This document shows, piece after piece, positions 9,755 to 21,389 of a stretch of DNA of 64,000 bases. The notes under the pieces were generated by a model. The model searched no databases, had not been told where the DNA came from, and saw nothing but the letters and a program-made list of their open reading frames with translations. Each line of letters opens with the position of its first letter. Position 1 is the first letter of the stretch. The stretch spans positions 248,001-312,000 of the forward strand of contig JARBJD010000043.1 of the NCBI GenBank assembly GCA_033064195.1, given 5' to 3'. The position numbers and the translations under genes were made by a program. The stretch is from Blattamonas nauphoetae (lineage: Eukaryota; Preaxostyla; Oxymonadida).

Positions 9755-12700
9755 ATGCTCATTTCTTTACTTGTTCTTTTCGCCAATATCTATTCGCAAA
9801 GCATCAACCTTCAGGATGTGATGAAGGAGTATCCGGATGAAGTGACAGAGATCGAATTACAGGGTGAGTCCTACAGCGGAAAATGTAAAACTGCAAGGAC
9901 GAGATGAGATGGCACTGAAGTTCAAACATGGTTTATTCTCTTCTTTGGGGAGTATGCTAGTGTTCTTTTAGACGCTCACAACCAAAACGGCTTTATTGGT
10001 TTGTTTGTGAGACAATTGTCCACTTGGGGGATTGATCGGATCTCAATTATTAAGACAAGTTTCACTTGCCTATTTGGAATTTCACGAACAAATTTGGAGA
10101 CAAAACAGAGAAATGTGGAATCATTATTAAAATGGAACGATGAACGGAGAAAAGAGTGAAAAGTGAATTGTGACAATCCACAGCGGCCCGGCTCTTTCGA
10201 ATTGATTGAAAATCAGAAACCGACAAATGTGAATCGGTATCTTAATCACAAATCTCGTCATGTTTTTCTTCTTCCTTCAAGTTTAAGAGTGAGAGATTGT
10301 TGCATTCTTGCTCGAGTTGCACATCTTGCTTTAACAATGGAGTATGAGCATTTTCCGACTGAGACATCTCAGAAAAGGTCTGGTTGGGTCAGAAATCAGA
10401 GTTGGAATAACAATGGATGAAAGGAAGGAGACATTCATTGCTTTCAAAGACTCACAGAAATCACTTCCATTTCGCATGCGGTGATCCTCCAAATTTTCGT
10501 ATCCGACCGAATTTCTGCATTCAACAGAATATTTCTTGATATTTGTCTGTGAATACACAATTTCAGCGAAAGTGGACTGAATGAGAGAAAGCAGGGCAAG
10601 AGAACGGCGAGATATCATCATACAGTCTGAAATAGTTGAGTAAAACGGAGGACACACAGTATATTTGTGGAGATTTGCATGGTTTCATCGAAGTGCAATT
10701 TGACAAATGGTTTCGGAAAGAGTCGTTTTCACTGAAGATTGACTGCTATACTTGTATTTGGGAGAGTGTTGTCAAAAATGTCGGAAGATTTAGAGACTGT
10801 ACAAATGAAAGCTGAACAAAAATACAATATACACCGTTGATGTGCAGAAAAGTTTCATCTGTCGTATCAAGTTGAAATATTTTTTAGATGTGATCAGAAA
10901 CGTATTTTGAAGTACGAAAGGACAAATGATGCATGCGGTGATAATGACAGTCGGATGGGCTCGATGGATGGAGAAAGAGAAGACGATCATCCCATGTTGT
11001 TTGTTTTTCTCGACACTTCGCCACGATTGTTACTCTGCGTCTATTTCAGGAAAACTACAGATGAATCCAAAGTGGATAATGAATCAGATTTGAGATAATT
11101 ATTCTTCCGTCAGACTTGCAGTTTTGCATCTTCCGCTGTACTTTGCACGAGAAATCCAGCTGAACAGTCGATCTTTATCTTTTCTCAAACAAGATGACAC
11201 AGTCTTTCTCGATCATCGCGATTGCGAAGTTGCAGCCTTTTTTCTGGAGAATTCATCGCTCACATTCGTTCATCTCTCTCTTGGACTTTCTACGGAAGCT
11301 TCCTTCGCAACAGCCAAACAAGACTCGATTCTCAACTTGACCGGCTGCGTAGTCTCCGCCAAAAAACTGACTTTCCCAATCCTGTTTGGAACCAGAAGTC
11401 AACTGATCTGGAATGGGACAGGAATTAACGTCATGAAGCTATCATCATCCATCATCGAAGGCCCTGCCGATACAATCGATCCCCTTCTGACACTTGTTGT
11501 GGACAACTCGATATTTTTCGGAATTACCATCGTCGCCCAGAAGCCAGTTCTCGCCGGACCAGAAGTCCAAAATGTGAACATCATGAACTCCACTTTCCAA
11601 GATATTACTTGCAGCGAAAACCACACACTTCCAACAGAAACAGTTCAAGGAGTCGCCAATCGTAGTGTCGTCATGAAATCCTCACTAGTCGATAAAGTGG
11701 ATGGGGCTCTGAGTGGAGCACTCGTGTTCGGACTCCAAGCAACAGATCTGACTCTGAAGGATGTGCACTATTATAGAGGAACAAATGCCGTCCGTTTCTC
11801 GAACAATGTTGTGTTTAGTTCTTCCATCAAAATCGAGATCATCTCATCCGAATTTCAGAACACAACAACGTCTGATTTCTGGCCAAACGGGGGAATTCTG
11901 TATCTTCCCCACGATGAAGTTCACATAAACATGTTCAACACATCTGTATCGAATTCATCAGCTCCCAACGGACACGGAGGTTTCCTTTTCACATCTGGCC
12001 ACTCCACCATCATTTTTGATCGGTGTCGGATGAGTTACACCTCAGCAGGCAAATCAGGAGGCTTCATATGGGCAGGAAAGAACGTTGATACTGTCATCCT
12101 TGACAACATCGATGTTCGCCATTCATATTCTTTTGGGGATGGAGGAGCGCTGTTTCTGGACGGTGTAAGATCGTTCCAATCCAACTTTGGAGTGTTTTCG
12201 ACAAGTTCCACACTAAAACAAGGTGGAGTGGCATTCTTTAACAACTCCGATGATTCTGAGATTAATAGACCCTCCACAAAACCGGTTTTATTTATAAAAC
12301 CGGCTAAATTCAGACAAAAAAATGAGAGCCTTCATATCTCGGCATTGAGTCAAAGTGAAGTGTATTAAAAACGAGTGACAATAATTAGGCTATCTGCATC
12401 AGATTGGGATTGTTCAGAACTCTTTTTCAAAGAATGGGTACCTAATTGAAGCTACACTTCTCTCCCAGTATTTAAGATCGTCGATGTCTAATTTACCATC
12501 TGGCACCTCTTCTCCATCACCACCACTAATTTATCAAAAGATTACCTCATCTACAGACAATCTCCACACAACGTAGCAAAATTCTCTGAAAAACTCGATG
12601 TATTTTGATGTAAATGCGACACTGGATGAACTCACATAACCAAACGACTCAAAATCCTTCATTCCTCGATATCTTTCCCGAATACGGTCGAGATCACACG

Positions 12701-15700
12701 ACACATAACTCTCCACTTCCGATCGAACGGAATGGATTCATCTACGTCCCCATCCAGCCCACAAACTTTGAACTCAATATAAATCACTTCCCCCATGGTG
12801 ACATTACGGATGGTGTCGAGGGGGACGATACTCAATCCCCATACGCATCGTCAAGAACGTCACTCAGACAGCATCGTCGCCGTCTTCCCAACAGCCTGGC
12901 GATGACACTGAAAAGACTCCCTCAACACAAATGGGAATAACTGGGCGTCCTCGACCTCACCACATGTACTATTGGCAGCATCCTTCGATGAGGGACCAGA
13001 AAATCAACCAGACGAGTTCTATCCCATCATCGTGGAATCTCTCGACCATCAATACCCTCATCAGCAGCAACCGACATACAACCAACAAGTGGGTGAGAAT
13101 TTTTGATGTCATAAAAAAGTTCGATTTCATATTTTGGAATCTCGTCTAATCACACCGCAGAGATAGTCATTGTCCATTCTCAATGATTCGTTGGAGACAC
13201 CATTCAACATCCTTCTCGTGTAACCAGACAAGATACTGGCACGAGGGACTAGCCTCATTTTTTGATTCGAGTCCTCGAACTTTTTTATGATGTCAAAAAG
13301 TCTGACCCAAGTGCTTGTTTCTGAAGATGGCCAAGCAGATGCGCCCAGTCAGGACTTCCCGATGACAATCAGATCTCTGATTCACTCGCAACAGGAACAA
13401 GCGGAAGATACTCGGCTCCCACCTCTCTATTTGGGCGATGTTATGTCGTATCCCCTCCATCCTCATGTTAAAGTCCTTGAGAATCGAAACAAACACGAAC
13501 ACCATCCAGGCAAGGTCAACGATGTCCAGAACCCGCTTGTCGATTCTGGACGAGTTGTTGTCGCCTTCCCAGATCAACAAAAGGACTTTTCTCCCTTCCT
13601 TTCTCAGAACGAGCACAGCACTGTCCGTTAACAGGCACGGTGGTGTGCCAAACAGAGGGCCGACTCCCTCTCAAACAGAGAGGGTTTTATGCACCAAAAG
13701 CAACAGCACATCAACCCACTGTTTCCACAACAATCGTCCACTGTTATTGTCACGCAGAATTCCCAGTCATATCATCATCCACCACAACAAATTCAGTCGG
13801 AGTCGCCAACACGCAAAAAGAAGGATCAGACAGCGAGGAGGCTGGGGAACGAGCTGAGAAGGACGGAGAAAGGGCGGAAGAGTGAGAGAAGGAGACGGAC
13901 GATGTGAGAGAAGAACGAGGACACTGCAGAGGACACGTCAAAGTGATGGGAGAGACGAACAACCGGAACGACTCACAGGACGACGAAGCAATAGTGAATG
14001 CTGTCAATCTGAACAACGCCGTCTCATCGCAACCCTCACGCGACACGAACCGGAACGAGACTGAATTTGAAACAGAAGAAACAGCATCTGAGTGTTGGGA
14101 GGAGAGGCTGAGCCCGTCTACTCTCCAACCGACCGCAGACAAGCACGGCCTCGTCCTGTTGAACACGATCATCGTCGACACCATGCGAGACGAGCAAGTC
14201 GACAATTTCTCGCGTTTGGAAGACTCGTTCGTGGCGAGACCGAAGCTGAACAGCTCGCAGCAGGAGAGAAGAGGAGAGCGGAAGGAGTCGCCGGCTGACC
14301 TGAAACGACACACCCCGTAGACAACGTATTCAGATGCAGATGCATATTTCACAACGAGACAGTTCACAGGAGCACCGACAATATCGGAAGAGCAGCGTCT
14401 CTCTCTGAATGGATTGGACAGTGATGCCGTACAGCAGATTGGAGTGAACAAACAGAAGGATGGCAGCGTCGACTCTACTCTGAAACAGGAACAAGAACAC
14501 CTCGTCGATCCATCCACATCTTCAGCATCGAATGCAGATCTGTTGCGAATGATCGATTCCTTGAAAGCAACACTCGTCGATACAGAACGACAGCGCTCGG
14601 CCGACAAGACGAAGTTTGAAAAAGAACAACGAACAATGGGTTCAATCTCGGCTGAGGAACAATCCGAACCGACTCGTCTCAAAGGGGAGAACGATCGACT
14701 GACAGAAACAATTTCAGACTTCCAAGTTCGAGCAGCTTCGCTGGCCGCTGACAAAAGCACGCTAGAAAAGAGTTTGGAGCAGACGCGAAAGAAGATGGAG
14801 ATGCCGCGGGAGAACAACACGCGGTTGGAGGAGAGATTGGAGAAGAAGAAGAGAGAGGTGGATAAGTGGATTGGGATGAACAGGGAGAAGAGCTATTCCA
14901 TCGAGACACTCCACACAAACATTGATCAGCTCACGACAGAGCGAGACACACTCAAAGCCAACCTGACAGCAACAAACCAATCACTCGACGAATCCAACCA
15001 GCGGTGTGCGTCTCATCTTATTCATCGTCTTTGCTCTTCGCTCTTTCATGCCCTTCTCTCCTCAATCATTCTCCTTTCTGTTTTCATTTCTTCCCATCAG
15101 CATTGACACCCTCTCCTTCGAGGTCTCTTCCCTCCTCTCCCTAAAAACTGAACTCGAGCACCTTCTCTCCAAAGTCTGGCTCATCACGACTGACACACGG
15201 ACAGATTGGGTGGGAGTGAACGAGTCAGCTGCCCAACTTGCCTCGATCGAGAAGTTTCACTCAACAATCGTCACCTCACACCAACCGCACTACTTGGATG
15301 ACATCGGCGACGAGATCTGATCGTATGTGATGCTCTTCACTGAGAGCGACACGAGAATTGTGAGGGAGTTCTCCTACGCGCTGGAGAAGGGTTAGGAAGG
15401 AAACAAGACACGGTTCGCAAGTTCAACGAATGCTTTTCCAGCCAACTCGGCACCATCGCTTCACTGACAGCTGCCAACGAGATGAATGTGGTTTGTTGTT
15501 TTTTCCTCTTTTCGGATTGCTAATCTTCATCCACCTTTTTCACCATTCCCTCTGTCATCATCTTTCCTCTCTGCCTCTTCAGGATTTCGTCGTCATGTCC
15601 TTCCATGCCCTCTTCTCGTTCTACCAGCAGATCGAGACTGAGACACGCCAACTGTGGGAGACTGTCATGACCATCCTCACGAAGTTAGATGCTGTTGTGG

Positions 15701-16590
15701 AGATTCTGTGCAAAGCAGGCCGTCAGGCATCACACTACATGGGCGAAGTGAAATCACTTGCGGACGAACTCGATACGGTCAACGAAGCGATGACCATCGA
15801 CCTGAGCTGTACCAACTGCCTGCAACTGATGAACGACCAGTCGTTCCTGCTGTTGTTTTCATTTTCCCATTCTTTGGATCCATTCTCATTTCATCGATCG
15901 ATATCATGTGCAATTTCTCTCTCAATACCATCACTATTGCATTACTAGGAGTATATAAGATGACTTTTTACTAATATAGTTCGAATTCTGGGCCTTGCCG
16001 ATTAAAACCGGTTATTTATATTTTAGCCGGTTTTGTGGAGGGACTATAACTTCAGGCATGCCACATTCATGGACAATGAAGCTGAAACTGGCATGGGAAG
16101 CGATATACTGATCTCTTACGAGTCTGCCTTGAATTACAACGTGAAGAAGAAGAACTTCATCAAATGTTGGAGTAATTCCAAAGGAAACAAAGTTACACTT
16201 CTCCCCAAAGTTCGTCACACGGAATGGACAAACACTGTCGGACTGAAGCAAAAGTCGATCATCGTTGGCGTCGTCGTTGGTGTCTGTGTGTTCATCGCTG
16301 TCTGTATCGTCCTTATTTGTATCTGCTGTTGCTGTGGTTGTTGTGTCGCGTGTGGCTGTGGAAGGAAGAAGGCATTCGCTTACCAACACATGGAACCTCA
16401 ACCAGCAATCGATGCCACTCCTCTTGAAATGCTTTCGAACGAAAATCCACTCACTCCTGTCCCTCCAAACCAATATTTACACCAACAGGATCCGATTGTT
16501 CAGCCAGACGCCCAACCAGACCAATTCCAGGAGGACAAGGCTCTTTCACTACATCAGATGGGTGATGAGCCAAGTCTTGACAAGACATGA
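9755..16590 (+). CDS. Pmp-like beta-helix surface protein, interrupted by a transposon
   Basis: Exon 1 (ATG 9,755, to 9,863) encodes a signal peptide, MLISLLVLFANIYSQS. It joins in phase 1 across a 1,258 bp intron to an exon starting at 11,122. That exon encodes a long Asn/Ser/Gly-rich ectodomain with short repeats such as GGFLFTSGHS, FGDGGALFLDG and KQGGVAFFNNS, the texture of right-handed beta-helix or Chlamydia-type polymorphic membrane proteins. At 12,266-16,046 a DNA element is inserted. Removing it with one TAA copy restores an open frame (SDDSEI joined to NFRHATFMDN). The 3' part (16,047-16,590) has a membrane span (IIVGVVVGVCVFIAVCIVLI), a Cys cluster and a polar cytoplasmic tail ending at TGA. 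Expected at the cell surface, C-terminus inside. With the element in place the product would stop early and lose its anchor. Confidence 0.7.
9864..11121 (+). other. Unusually long intron of the surface-protein gene
   Basis: The donor GTGAGT at 9,864 and acceptor ACTTGCAG ending at 11,121 join phase-1 exons. At 1,258 bp it is far longer than other introns here (29-164 bp), which suggests inserted DNA or an unseen internal exon. I found no terminal repeats at its ends. A small minus-strand gene may lie inside. Confidence 0.5.
10455..10621 (-). CDS. Possible small secreted protein exon
   Basis: ATG at 10,619-10,621 opens MMISRRSLALLSLIQSTFAE, a good signal peptide, followed by about 40 polar residues with two Cys. 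A GTGAGT donor lies just after the Cys codon near 10,455, and a pyrimidine-rich acceptor about 97 bp further on. The next exon is not clear. It lies antisense within the long intron of the surface-protein gene. Unknown function; it may be chance. Confidence 0.3.
12614..13140 (+). pseudogene. Degenerate coding stretch inside the TAA-flanked element
   Basis: Short open pieces in changing frames read like protein (for example NGFIYVPIQPTNFELNINHF, then QPDEFYPIIVESLDHQYP ending near a GTGAG donor at 13,092). No single frame spans them and no domain is recognised. Probably a decayed gene or gene fragment carried by the element. Confidence 0.3.
13880..15850 (+). pseudogene. Coiled-coil gene fragment with RING-like end, carried by element
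   Basis: Plus-strand blocks at 13,904-14,320, 14,414-15,003, 15,112-15,320 and 15,583-15,850 encode charged heptad-rich sequence, for example STLEKSLEQTRKKMEMP and IDQLTTERDTLKANLTATNQ. GT/AG-like intron borders separate several blocks (donor near 15,005, acceptor near 15,102; another acceptor near 15,582). The last block ends in LSCTNCLQLMND, the start of a RING or related zinc finger. The rest of the finger is missing because the element ends about 190 bp later. Frames change more than once in the 5' part. It looks like a captured and truncated host gene. The long opposing minus-strand frame (13,750-14,820) is a shadow. Confidence 0.5.
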
Positions 16591-16806
16591 TTTGTCAAAC
16601 AAATGAATCACGTTCATCAGACTTGCATCTTTTCCCTTGGTCCTCTTTTTTGTGCTAAAGGGGCGTGATCAGTCAATCGTTTCTCTTTTGAAAATGTCAA
16701 GAGACATAATCACACAGTTTGTGTATATCCGTCGAATAGGGACATGACAAGAGAGTCAGTGTTCTCTCCACAGAGCCAGTGGGTTGATCCTCTTCATTTT
16801 CATTGA

Positions 16807-17886
16807 ATGAGTCTCTATAACCGTGTGTTCCTGTCTGATTCATGGACTCGAACTCCACACAGAGCTGATAATCTTCCAACGATTGACCCACTGCAAGAAC
16901 CCTTCCTGACTTTCGATACAAGCTCAGAGTTGTGTTTCGAGGACAAATCAGACGTCTACTGCTCGCTTGTTGCCCTTGTAAAAGCGGAATATCCATTTGA
17001 CAGTGCCCTTCAGGAAAGAGCTGCCCTATTTTTGAAGAGCCTCGAACCGAAGGTGCGCGACGAAACTCTGACCAACAAACTCGTGACTCACCTCGTTCCC
17101 TCTTCAGCTGGATCGTGTGCTGACTTCGTTGAGAGCATTTCCACTCTGCTGTCATCTTCACACTCCACTGTGGTTGCTGCCGCGTTATCGTTCTTCCAAA
17201 AAACCACCCTGTGGTCAACACCTTTAATTCAAGGTCGTCTCGCGGAATCAAAATTCATCGCCAATATCTTAGAAACCGTTCAACCTCACACACTGCCAAT
17301 TGCAGCAAACAAAACGGTATTCGAGACTTTGATCAAAATCATCGACCGATTTGTCAACCTTGCATCTCCATGGTCTCTCCAAAAACTTGACATCAATGAA
17401 GTAGCAGACAAGCGCAATCATCGTGAAATGATTTTTCAGAAGATCGTACTTCCATCGTCTCAATTTGTAACATTTCTGATCTCTAATCGACACATCTTCA
17501 ATGAAGACTTGCTCCGCTCCTTCATGTTTCTATTGGACAGACTCCTTCGAACATGCCCATTTCATCGTCCAACATTGGAATTTGTCTTCACATCTCCGAT
17601 TGTGATGGCATTGTCAAGTTGTATATCGATCGTCGAAAATGATGATGATATCTGGAATACTCTCATCACCATCAAACACTTGCTGAAAGAATGGAAGGAA
17701 GAAAGTGCAGAAGTGGTCCAATCTGGGAAACGGATGATGAAAGCTCTGTTTTCGGAAGGCTTCGGAGACACACTCGAACAGATGATGAAACAGGACAAGG
17801 ACAGTTTGTCTGGTCTCTTTCTTATCAAAGATTGCCTGAACCTCTCGCAATTATTGGGATCGAATGCGAATGACCCTGAAGAGTGA
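16807..17886 (+). CDS. Family 1 ARM-like protein, copy b
   Basis: A 359-residue protein from ATG 16,807 to TGA 17,884-17,886. Like its paralogs it opens with a variable 40-residue head, then FLTFDTSSELCFEDKS, YCSLVALVKAEYPFD, a series of amphipathic helix pairs (VVAAALSFFQK; HREMIFQKIVLPSSQFVTFL), the block HRPTLEFVF-SPIVMALSSC and SGKRMMKALFSEGFGDTLEQ near the end. The spacing of hydrophobic helices suggests an ARM/HEAT-type solenoid. No catalytic motif, signal or membrane span is visible. It is the only full plus-strand copy, facing copy c. The conserved family downstream block follows at 17,890-18,260. Function unknown; presumably a cytosolic protein-binding scaffold. Confidence 0.8.
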   Translation: MSLYNRVFLSDSWTRTPHRADNLPTIDPLQEPFLTFDTSSELCFEDKSDVYCSLVALVKAEYPFDSALQERAALFLKSLEPKVRDETLTNKLVTHLVPSSAGSCADFVESISTLLSSSHSTVVAAALSFFQKTTLWSTPLIQGRLAESKFIANILETVQPHTLPIAANKTVFETLIKIIDRFVNLASPWSLQKLDINEVADKRNHREMIFQKIVLPSSQFVTFLISNRHIFNEDLLRSFMFLLDRLLRTCPFHRPTLEFVFTSPIVMALSSCISIVENDDDIWNTLITIKHLLKEWKEESAEVVQSGKRMMKALFSEGFGDTLEQMMKQDKDSLSGLFLIKDCLNLSQLLGSNANDPEE

Positions 17887-17889
17887 GAT

Positions 17890-18260
17890 CTCAAATGACG
17901 CTTCGAAACTTTCTCTCTCGAATGACTCCACAATGATTTCTGCGGACTCTCCTCGGATGTTGGGAATTTGTTGATTGCTGGTGCAGACGAACAGATTCTG
18001 TGATCGCCTCCATTCGTCAAGAAATGGTCAGCTCTTTTGGGTTGGTCGTTCTCAACGCGGCTGTCTTTGACTGTCACATCGTCAACCGTCCTCTCTCCAA
18101 ACAATTTCTGGCGTCCCTGAACGATGCATTATGACCAGATTATCTTTCCCAATCTCGAATTTTGAATCATCTCAGATACACATCTCGTTTTTCTCGTCCA
18201 AATGAGATGTGCCCCACCTTCACACCATTCCACAGCTATCCACGATCTGTTTGAGGTATG
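17890..18260 (+). repeat. Conserved family 1 downstream block (copy b)
   Basis: About 350 bp directly after the stop codon that recurs, in gene orientation, behind six other family 1 genes (19,450; 31,910; 48,520; 50,720; 53,360; 55,560). It contains an open stretch encoding LVVLNAAVFDCHIVNRPLSK in gene orientation. Confidence 0.75.
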
Positions 18261-18480
18261 TTCCAATCCTTTGGAGATCGATCTTTTTTTGTTCTCAGGA
18301 TTCTTTCGCTTTCGCTCAACATGTCTCTTCAACCACTCTACACCCACCCATCCAACTTCGATAAGAGGACCCCCAACACCGTCGAAGTGTGTTTCTTGTG
18401 CAGATTACGGATTCTGGCCAAGCGGAGGAAGAAACGGTAAATCAACGAAATGCCAACGATGTGGATAAACACAGACAAAG

Positions 18481-19432
18481 TCACTTCTGCATTTCCAAAA
18501 GAAGAGCATGCGCATTGTTCCCAACAGCAATCAAATCCTCGTCGCCTGCAGCCTTCCCCTCGTCCTCCTTCTTCCGCCACGTGTCCAGCGCTGCCATCGG
18601 GAGAATCTGGAGGATCGCCTGCTTTGTGGTTGGGACACCAGCGCGGGCGAGAGAGGTCAGGAAGGCAAACACGTTGCAGATGACGTTGTTTGACGGCTTC
18701 GAACTTGTTTATGGAAAATGATGGGATTCGAGAGAGAGGGACAATTAACGGGAAGAAGAGGGATACCTGAATAGTTGGTCAATTGTTTGCAAAATATTCG
18801 CGTCAAGGAGAGCCTTGTGGTTCTCTACGAAGAAAGAGCGAGAGAATGTGATGGAATGAGGGAGAATGAGCTAAGACAGACCAGGGACACTAGTCAGGTA
18901 TGTGAGTGCTTGAAGAGCGTCGGATTTCTCGTTGTCTTCTCCGTTCGCAACTTCAGCAACAACTGTGGCGATGATCGGCTTGAACTCATCGTCCAGTAAT
19001 TTCATTCTGTGGAGAACGCACAGCGTGCTCGCTGCTGTCCGTTCACTGTCCTCATCAGCCTTCCTCGTCCACAAACGCCAGAAATTGTGCGATCATTGAG
19101 TCGTCCAAAAGTGTCTTCCGAACAGCGCCTCGTCGGCATCTCCGAACCTTACTTTCCGGTTATTGACTATCCAACTTGGACATTTTCCAGGATCGTCATC
19201 AGAGAGGAGTTTGATGGATCTGTTGACCCTCTTTTCGCTTCGAGAAAAGAACACGCTCTCGAATGGCAGTAACCTGATGCGCAACAAGATATTCCATCTC
19301 CGACGATGGACCATGCAGAGAAAACCTGGTGTTGACCAACGGAGTGGTCGGGAGTTGCTTTGATTCTTCGATTTCGAAATGGTGTTGGGACCTCGGTTCC
19401 AGGACGAGAGTTATGATTGAGAGGATAGTCAA
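18481..19432 (-). pseudogene. Decaying HEAT/ARM-like gene
   Basis: The clearest part is at 18,481-19,074. It encodes helices such as AASTLCVLHRMKLLDDEFKP and LQALTYLTSVP, then after two short GT-AG introns (about 58 and 63 bp) ALLDANILQTIDQLF and FAFLTSLARAGVPTTKQAIL, ending LLEMQK and TGA. Upstream, DDSMIAQFLAFVDEE lies one base out of frame with what follows, and earlier exon-like pieces reach 19,432. The 5' part (about 19,090-19,430) recurs at 31,430-31,890 and 52,970-53,340, where the 3' part is missing. So this is the most complete copy, but it carries at least one frame break. Function unknown. Confidence 0.45.
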
Positions 19433-19449
19433 CAGGCGGGACGATTATG

Positions 19450-19790
19450 AAACTAGTTGTGGATGGCCGGGGAATGGTGGGAATGAGGAGTGCATCTCAT
19501 TTCGACGAGATAAACGAGCTGTGTTTTGGAGATGGCCAAAAGTCGTGATGGGGAAAGATAATCTGGTCACAATGCATCGTTCAGGGATGCAAGGAATTGT
19601 TTGGAGAGAGGACGGTTGACGATGTGACAGTCAAAGACAGCCGCGTTGAGAACGACCAACCCAAAAGAGCAAACCATTTCTGGACGATTGGAGGTGATCT
19701 CAGAATCTGCCCGTCGGCACCAGCAATCAACGCATTCCCAACATCCGAGGAGAGTCCGCAGAAATCATTGTGGAGTCAGTCGAGAGGCTC
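19450..19790 (-). repeat. Conserved family 1 downstream block (copy c)
   Basis: Same block as at 17,890-18,260 in opposite orientation, lying downstream of copy c. Confidence 0.75.
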
Positions 19791-19818
19791 CTTCTACGTG
19801 TCATTGACGATGCAACTG

Positions 19819-20892
19819 TCACTGCCTTGACATATTCAGTCCCAGAGATTGTGAGATCGATTGCCACTCGTCCACAAGACGGCTTCCGAATTTTTCGTCT
19901 TTGTCCCTCATCATCATCTGTTCGAGCGTGTCTTCGAAGCATTCCGAAAACAGAGCTTGCATCATCCGTTTCCCAGATTGGGTAACTTCTGGACCTTCTT
20001 TCGTCCAAAAGAAGAGCGAATAGTTGATTTTGGTGATAGGAATCCAGAGACACAGATCATCTTCGACGAACGAGAGACAACTTGAGAATGCCATCACAAT
20101 CGGAGATGCGATGACAAACTCCAATGTTGGACGATGAAATGGACCGATTCGAAGGAGTGTTGCTAATAGAGACATGAAAGACTTCAACAAGTCGACATCG
20201 AGGACGAATCGATTTGTGATCAAAAATGTCATAAATTCAGATGATGGGAGTACAACATTCTGAAAGATGATTTCATGATGTTTGAATTGGTTGACGGCAG
20301 TAGTGAGGCCAAGTTCATTGAGATGAGCTGGATCAACGAGGAAGAGGCTATAGATGATGACATTTACGAGCTTGCCGAATATCGTTGCATTTCCACAAAC
20401 TGGCAGTGTTTGAGGTTGAACAGTCGTTAACACTTTGGCGATGAGATCAGATTCCATCAGACGACTCCGAATATCATGCGATGCTGCTCTTGTTGTTTCG
20501 TAGACGAACGACAACGCTGCCGCAACAATATTCGAGTGTGGAGATGACAAAAGAGTGACAGTACTCTCAACAAAGCCGGAAGGTGGTCCAGCTGAAGAGA
20601 GAACGAGGTCTGTGACGAGTTTCGCCGCAAGATCGTGGTCGCTCCACCTCGGCTCGAGATTCTTCAAAAATCGGGCAGCTTTGTCTTGAAGAGCATTGTC
20701 AAAAGGGTATTCAGCTTTCAAGAGGTCAATTAGTGAGCAGTAAATGGCTGATTTATCCTTAAACGATAATTGAGAGTTGGGATCGAATGTGAGGAATGAT
20801 TCACGTTCTGAAAGGATTCTTCCATCTGCGTCGGAGCTGTTGGGTATAATAGAATGATTTGGAGTCAATGGATGAGGATGTTCTTCTTGCAT
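19819..20892 (-). CDS. Family 1 ARM-like protein, copy c
   Basis: A 357-residue protein; I choose ATG at 20,890-20,892 (MQEEHPHPL), which gives the family length. Signature FLTFDPNSQLSFKDKSAIYC is followed by a Leu variant, SLIDLLKAEYPFDN. Then come KLVTDLVLSSAG, AAALSFVYETT, HHEIIFQNVVLPSSEFMTFL, HRPTLEFVIASPIVMAFSSC, SGKRMMQALFSECFEDTLEQ and the end MSRQ-TGA. Helical-repeat fold inferred. It converges on copy b with the HEAT-like gene relic between them. Confidence 0.8.
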   Translation of the reverse strand: MQEEHPHPLTPNHSIIPNSSDADGRILSERESFLTFDPNSQLSFKDKSAIYCSLIDLLKAEYPFDNALQDKAARFLKNLEPRWSDHDLAAKLVTDLVLSSAGPPSGFVESTVTLLSSPHSNIVAAALSFVYETTRAASHDIRSRLMESDLIAKVLTTVQPQTLPVCGNATIFGKLVNVIIYSLFLVDPAHLNELGLTTAVNQFKHHEIIFQNVVLPSSEFMTFLITNRFVLDVDLLKSFMSLLATLLRIGPFHRPTLEFVIASPIVMAFSSCLSFVEDDLCLWIPITKINYSLFFWTKEGPEVTQSGKRMMQALFSECFEDTLEQMMMRDKDEKFGSRLVDEWQSISQSLGLNMSRQ

Positions 20893-21389
20893 CGTTGATG
20901 ACGGAACGATCATGCCCTTTGAGCCAGATGGCACGAACTGAATCCAGGGCAACACGACAATATCACAATAAGATACGTCTCTCCACTATATTCAAGACAC
21001 GATGTCTGTCCAATATTGAGCAAAAAAACGTGGAACTCTCTGTAAATACAGACTGGGGAAGATAACAGGATAAAAGTGTGGTGAATTAACATAGACGTCT
21101 AAAAGTCGTCGGGAGGGTTGAGTGAGTCCTCATATTCCATTTCCTCAGCAGTTGTCGGCGCAATGATGTCCAAAATAGGGGCAATCGGGACGGCATCGGT
21201 GATGATGCCGGTTAAGTATAGGCGCAGATCCGATTTTCGCTACGCGCAGATCCCTTTTTTTGGATACGCGCAGATCCAAATGGATACACGCAGATCCAAA
21301 AGGATCGATGATTTATTTGTGCTTACCATATCCAATTCATGTCATTTCACTCTGAATGCTCACAATTCATATTTACTCTCACAAATTTA

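Larger units (their letters stand above)
12266..16046. mobile_element. DNA transposon-like element, 3,781 bp, TAA target duplication
   Basis: The left end reads TAGACCCTCCACAAAACCGG and the right end, reverse complemented, TAGTCCCTCCACAAAACCGG: 20 bp terminal inverted repeats with one mismatch. Further ACCGG repeats lie just inside each end. Both flanks carry TAA (12,263-12,265 and 16,047-16,049), and precise removal restores the host frame. A 3 bp TWA duplication is typical of PIF/Harbinger elements, but I recognise no transposase. The interior holds decayed coding sequence, including a coiled-coil gene fragment, so it looks non-autonomous or gene-carrying. Confidence 0.75.

Noticed and set aside
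13750-14820. 356-codon minus-strand Ser/Arg/Phe-rich frame inside the TAA-flanked element
   Set aside because: It is the complement of the coiled-coil coding strand, which has better heptads and splice sites.
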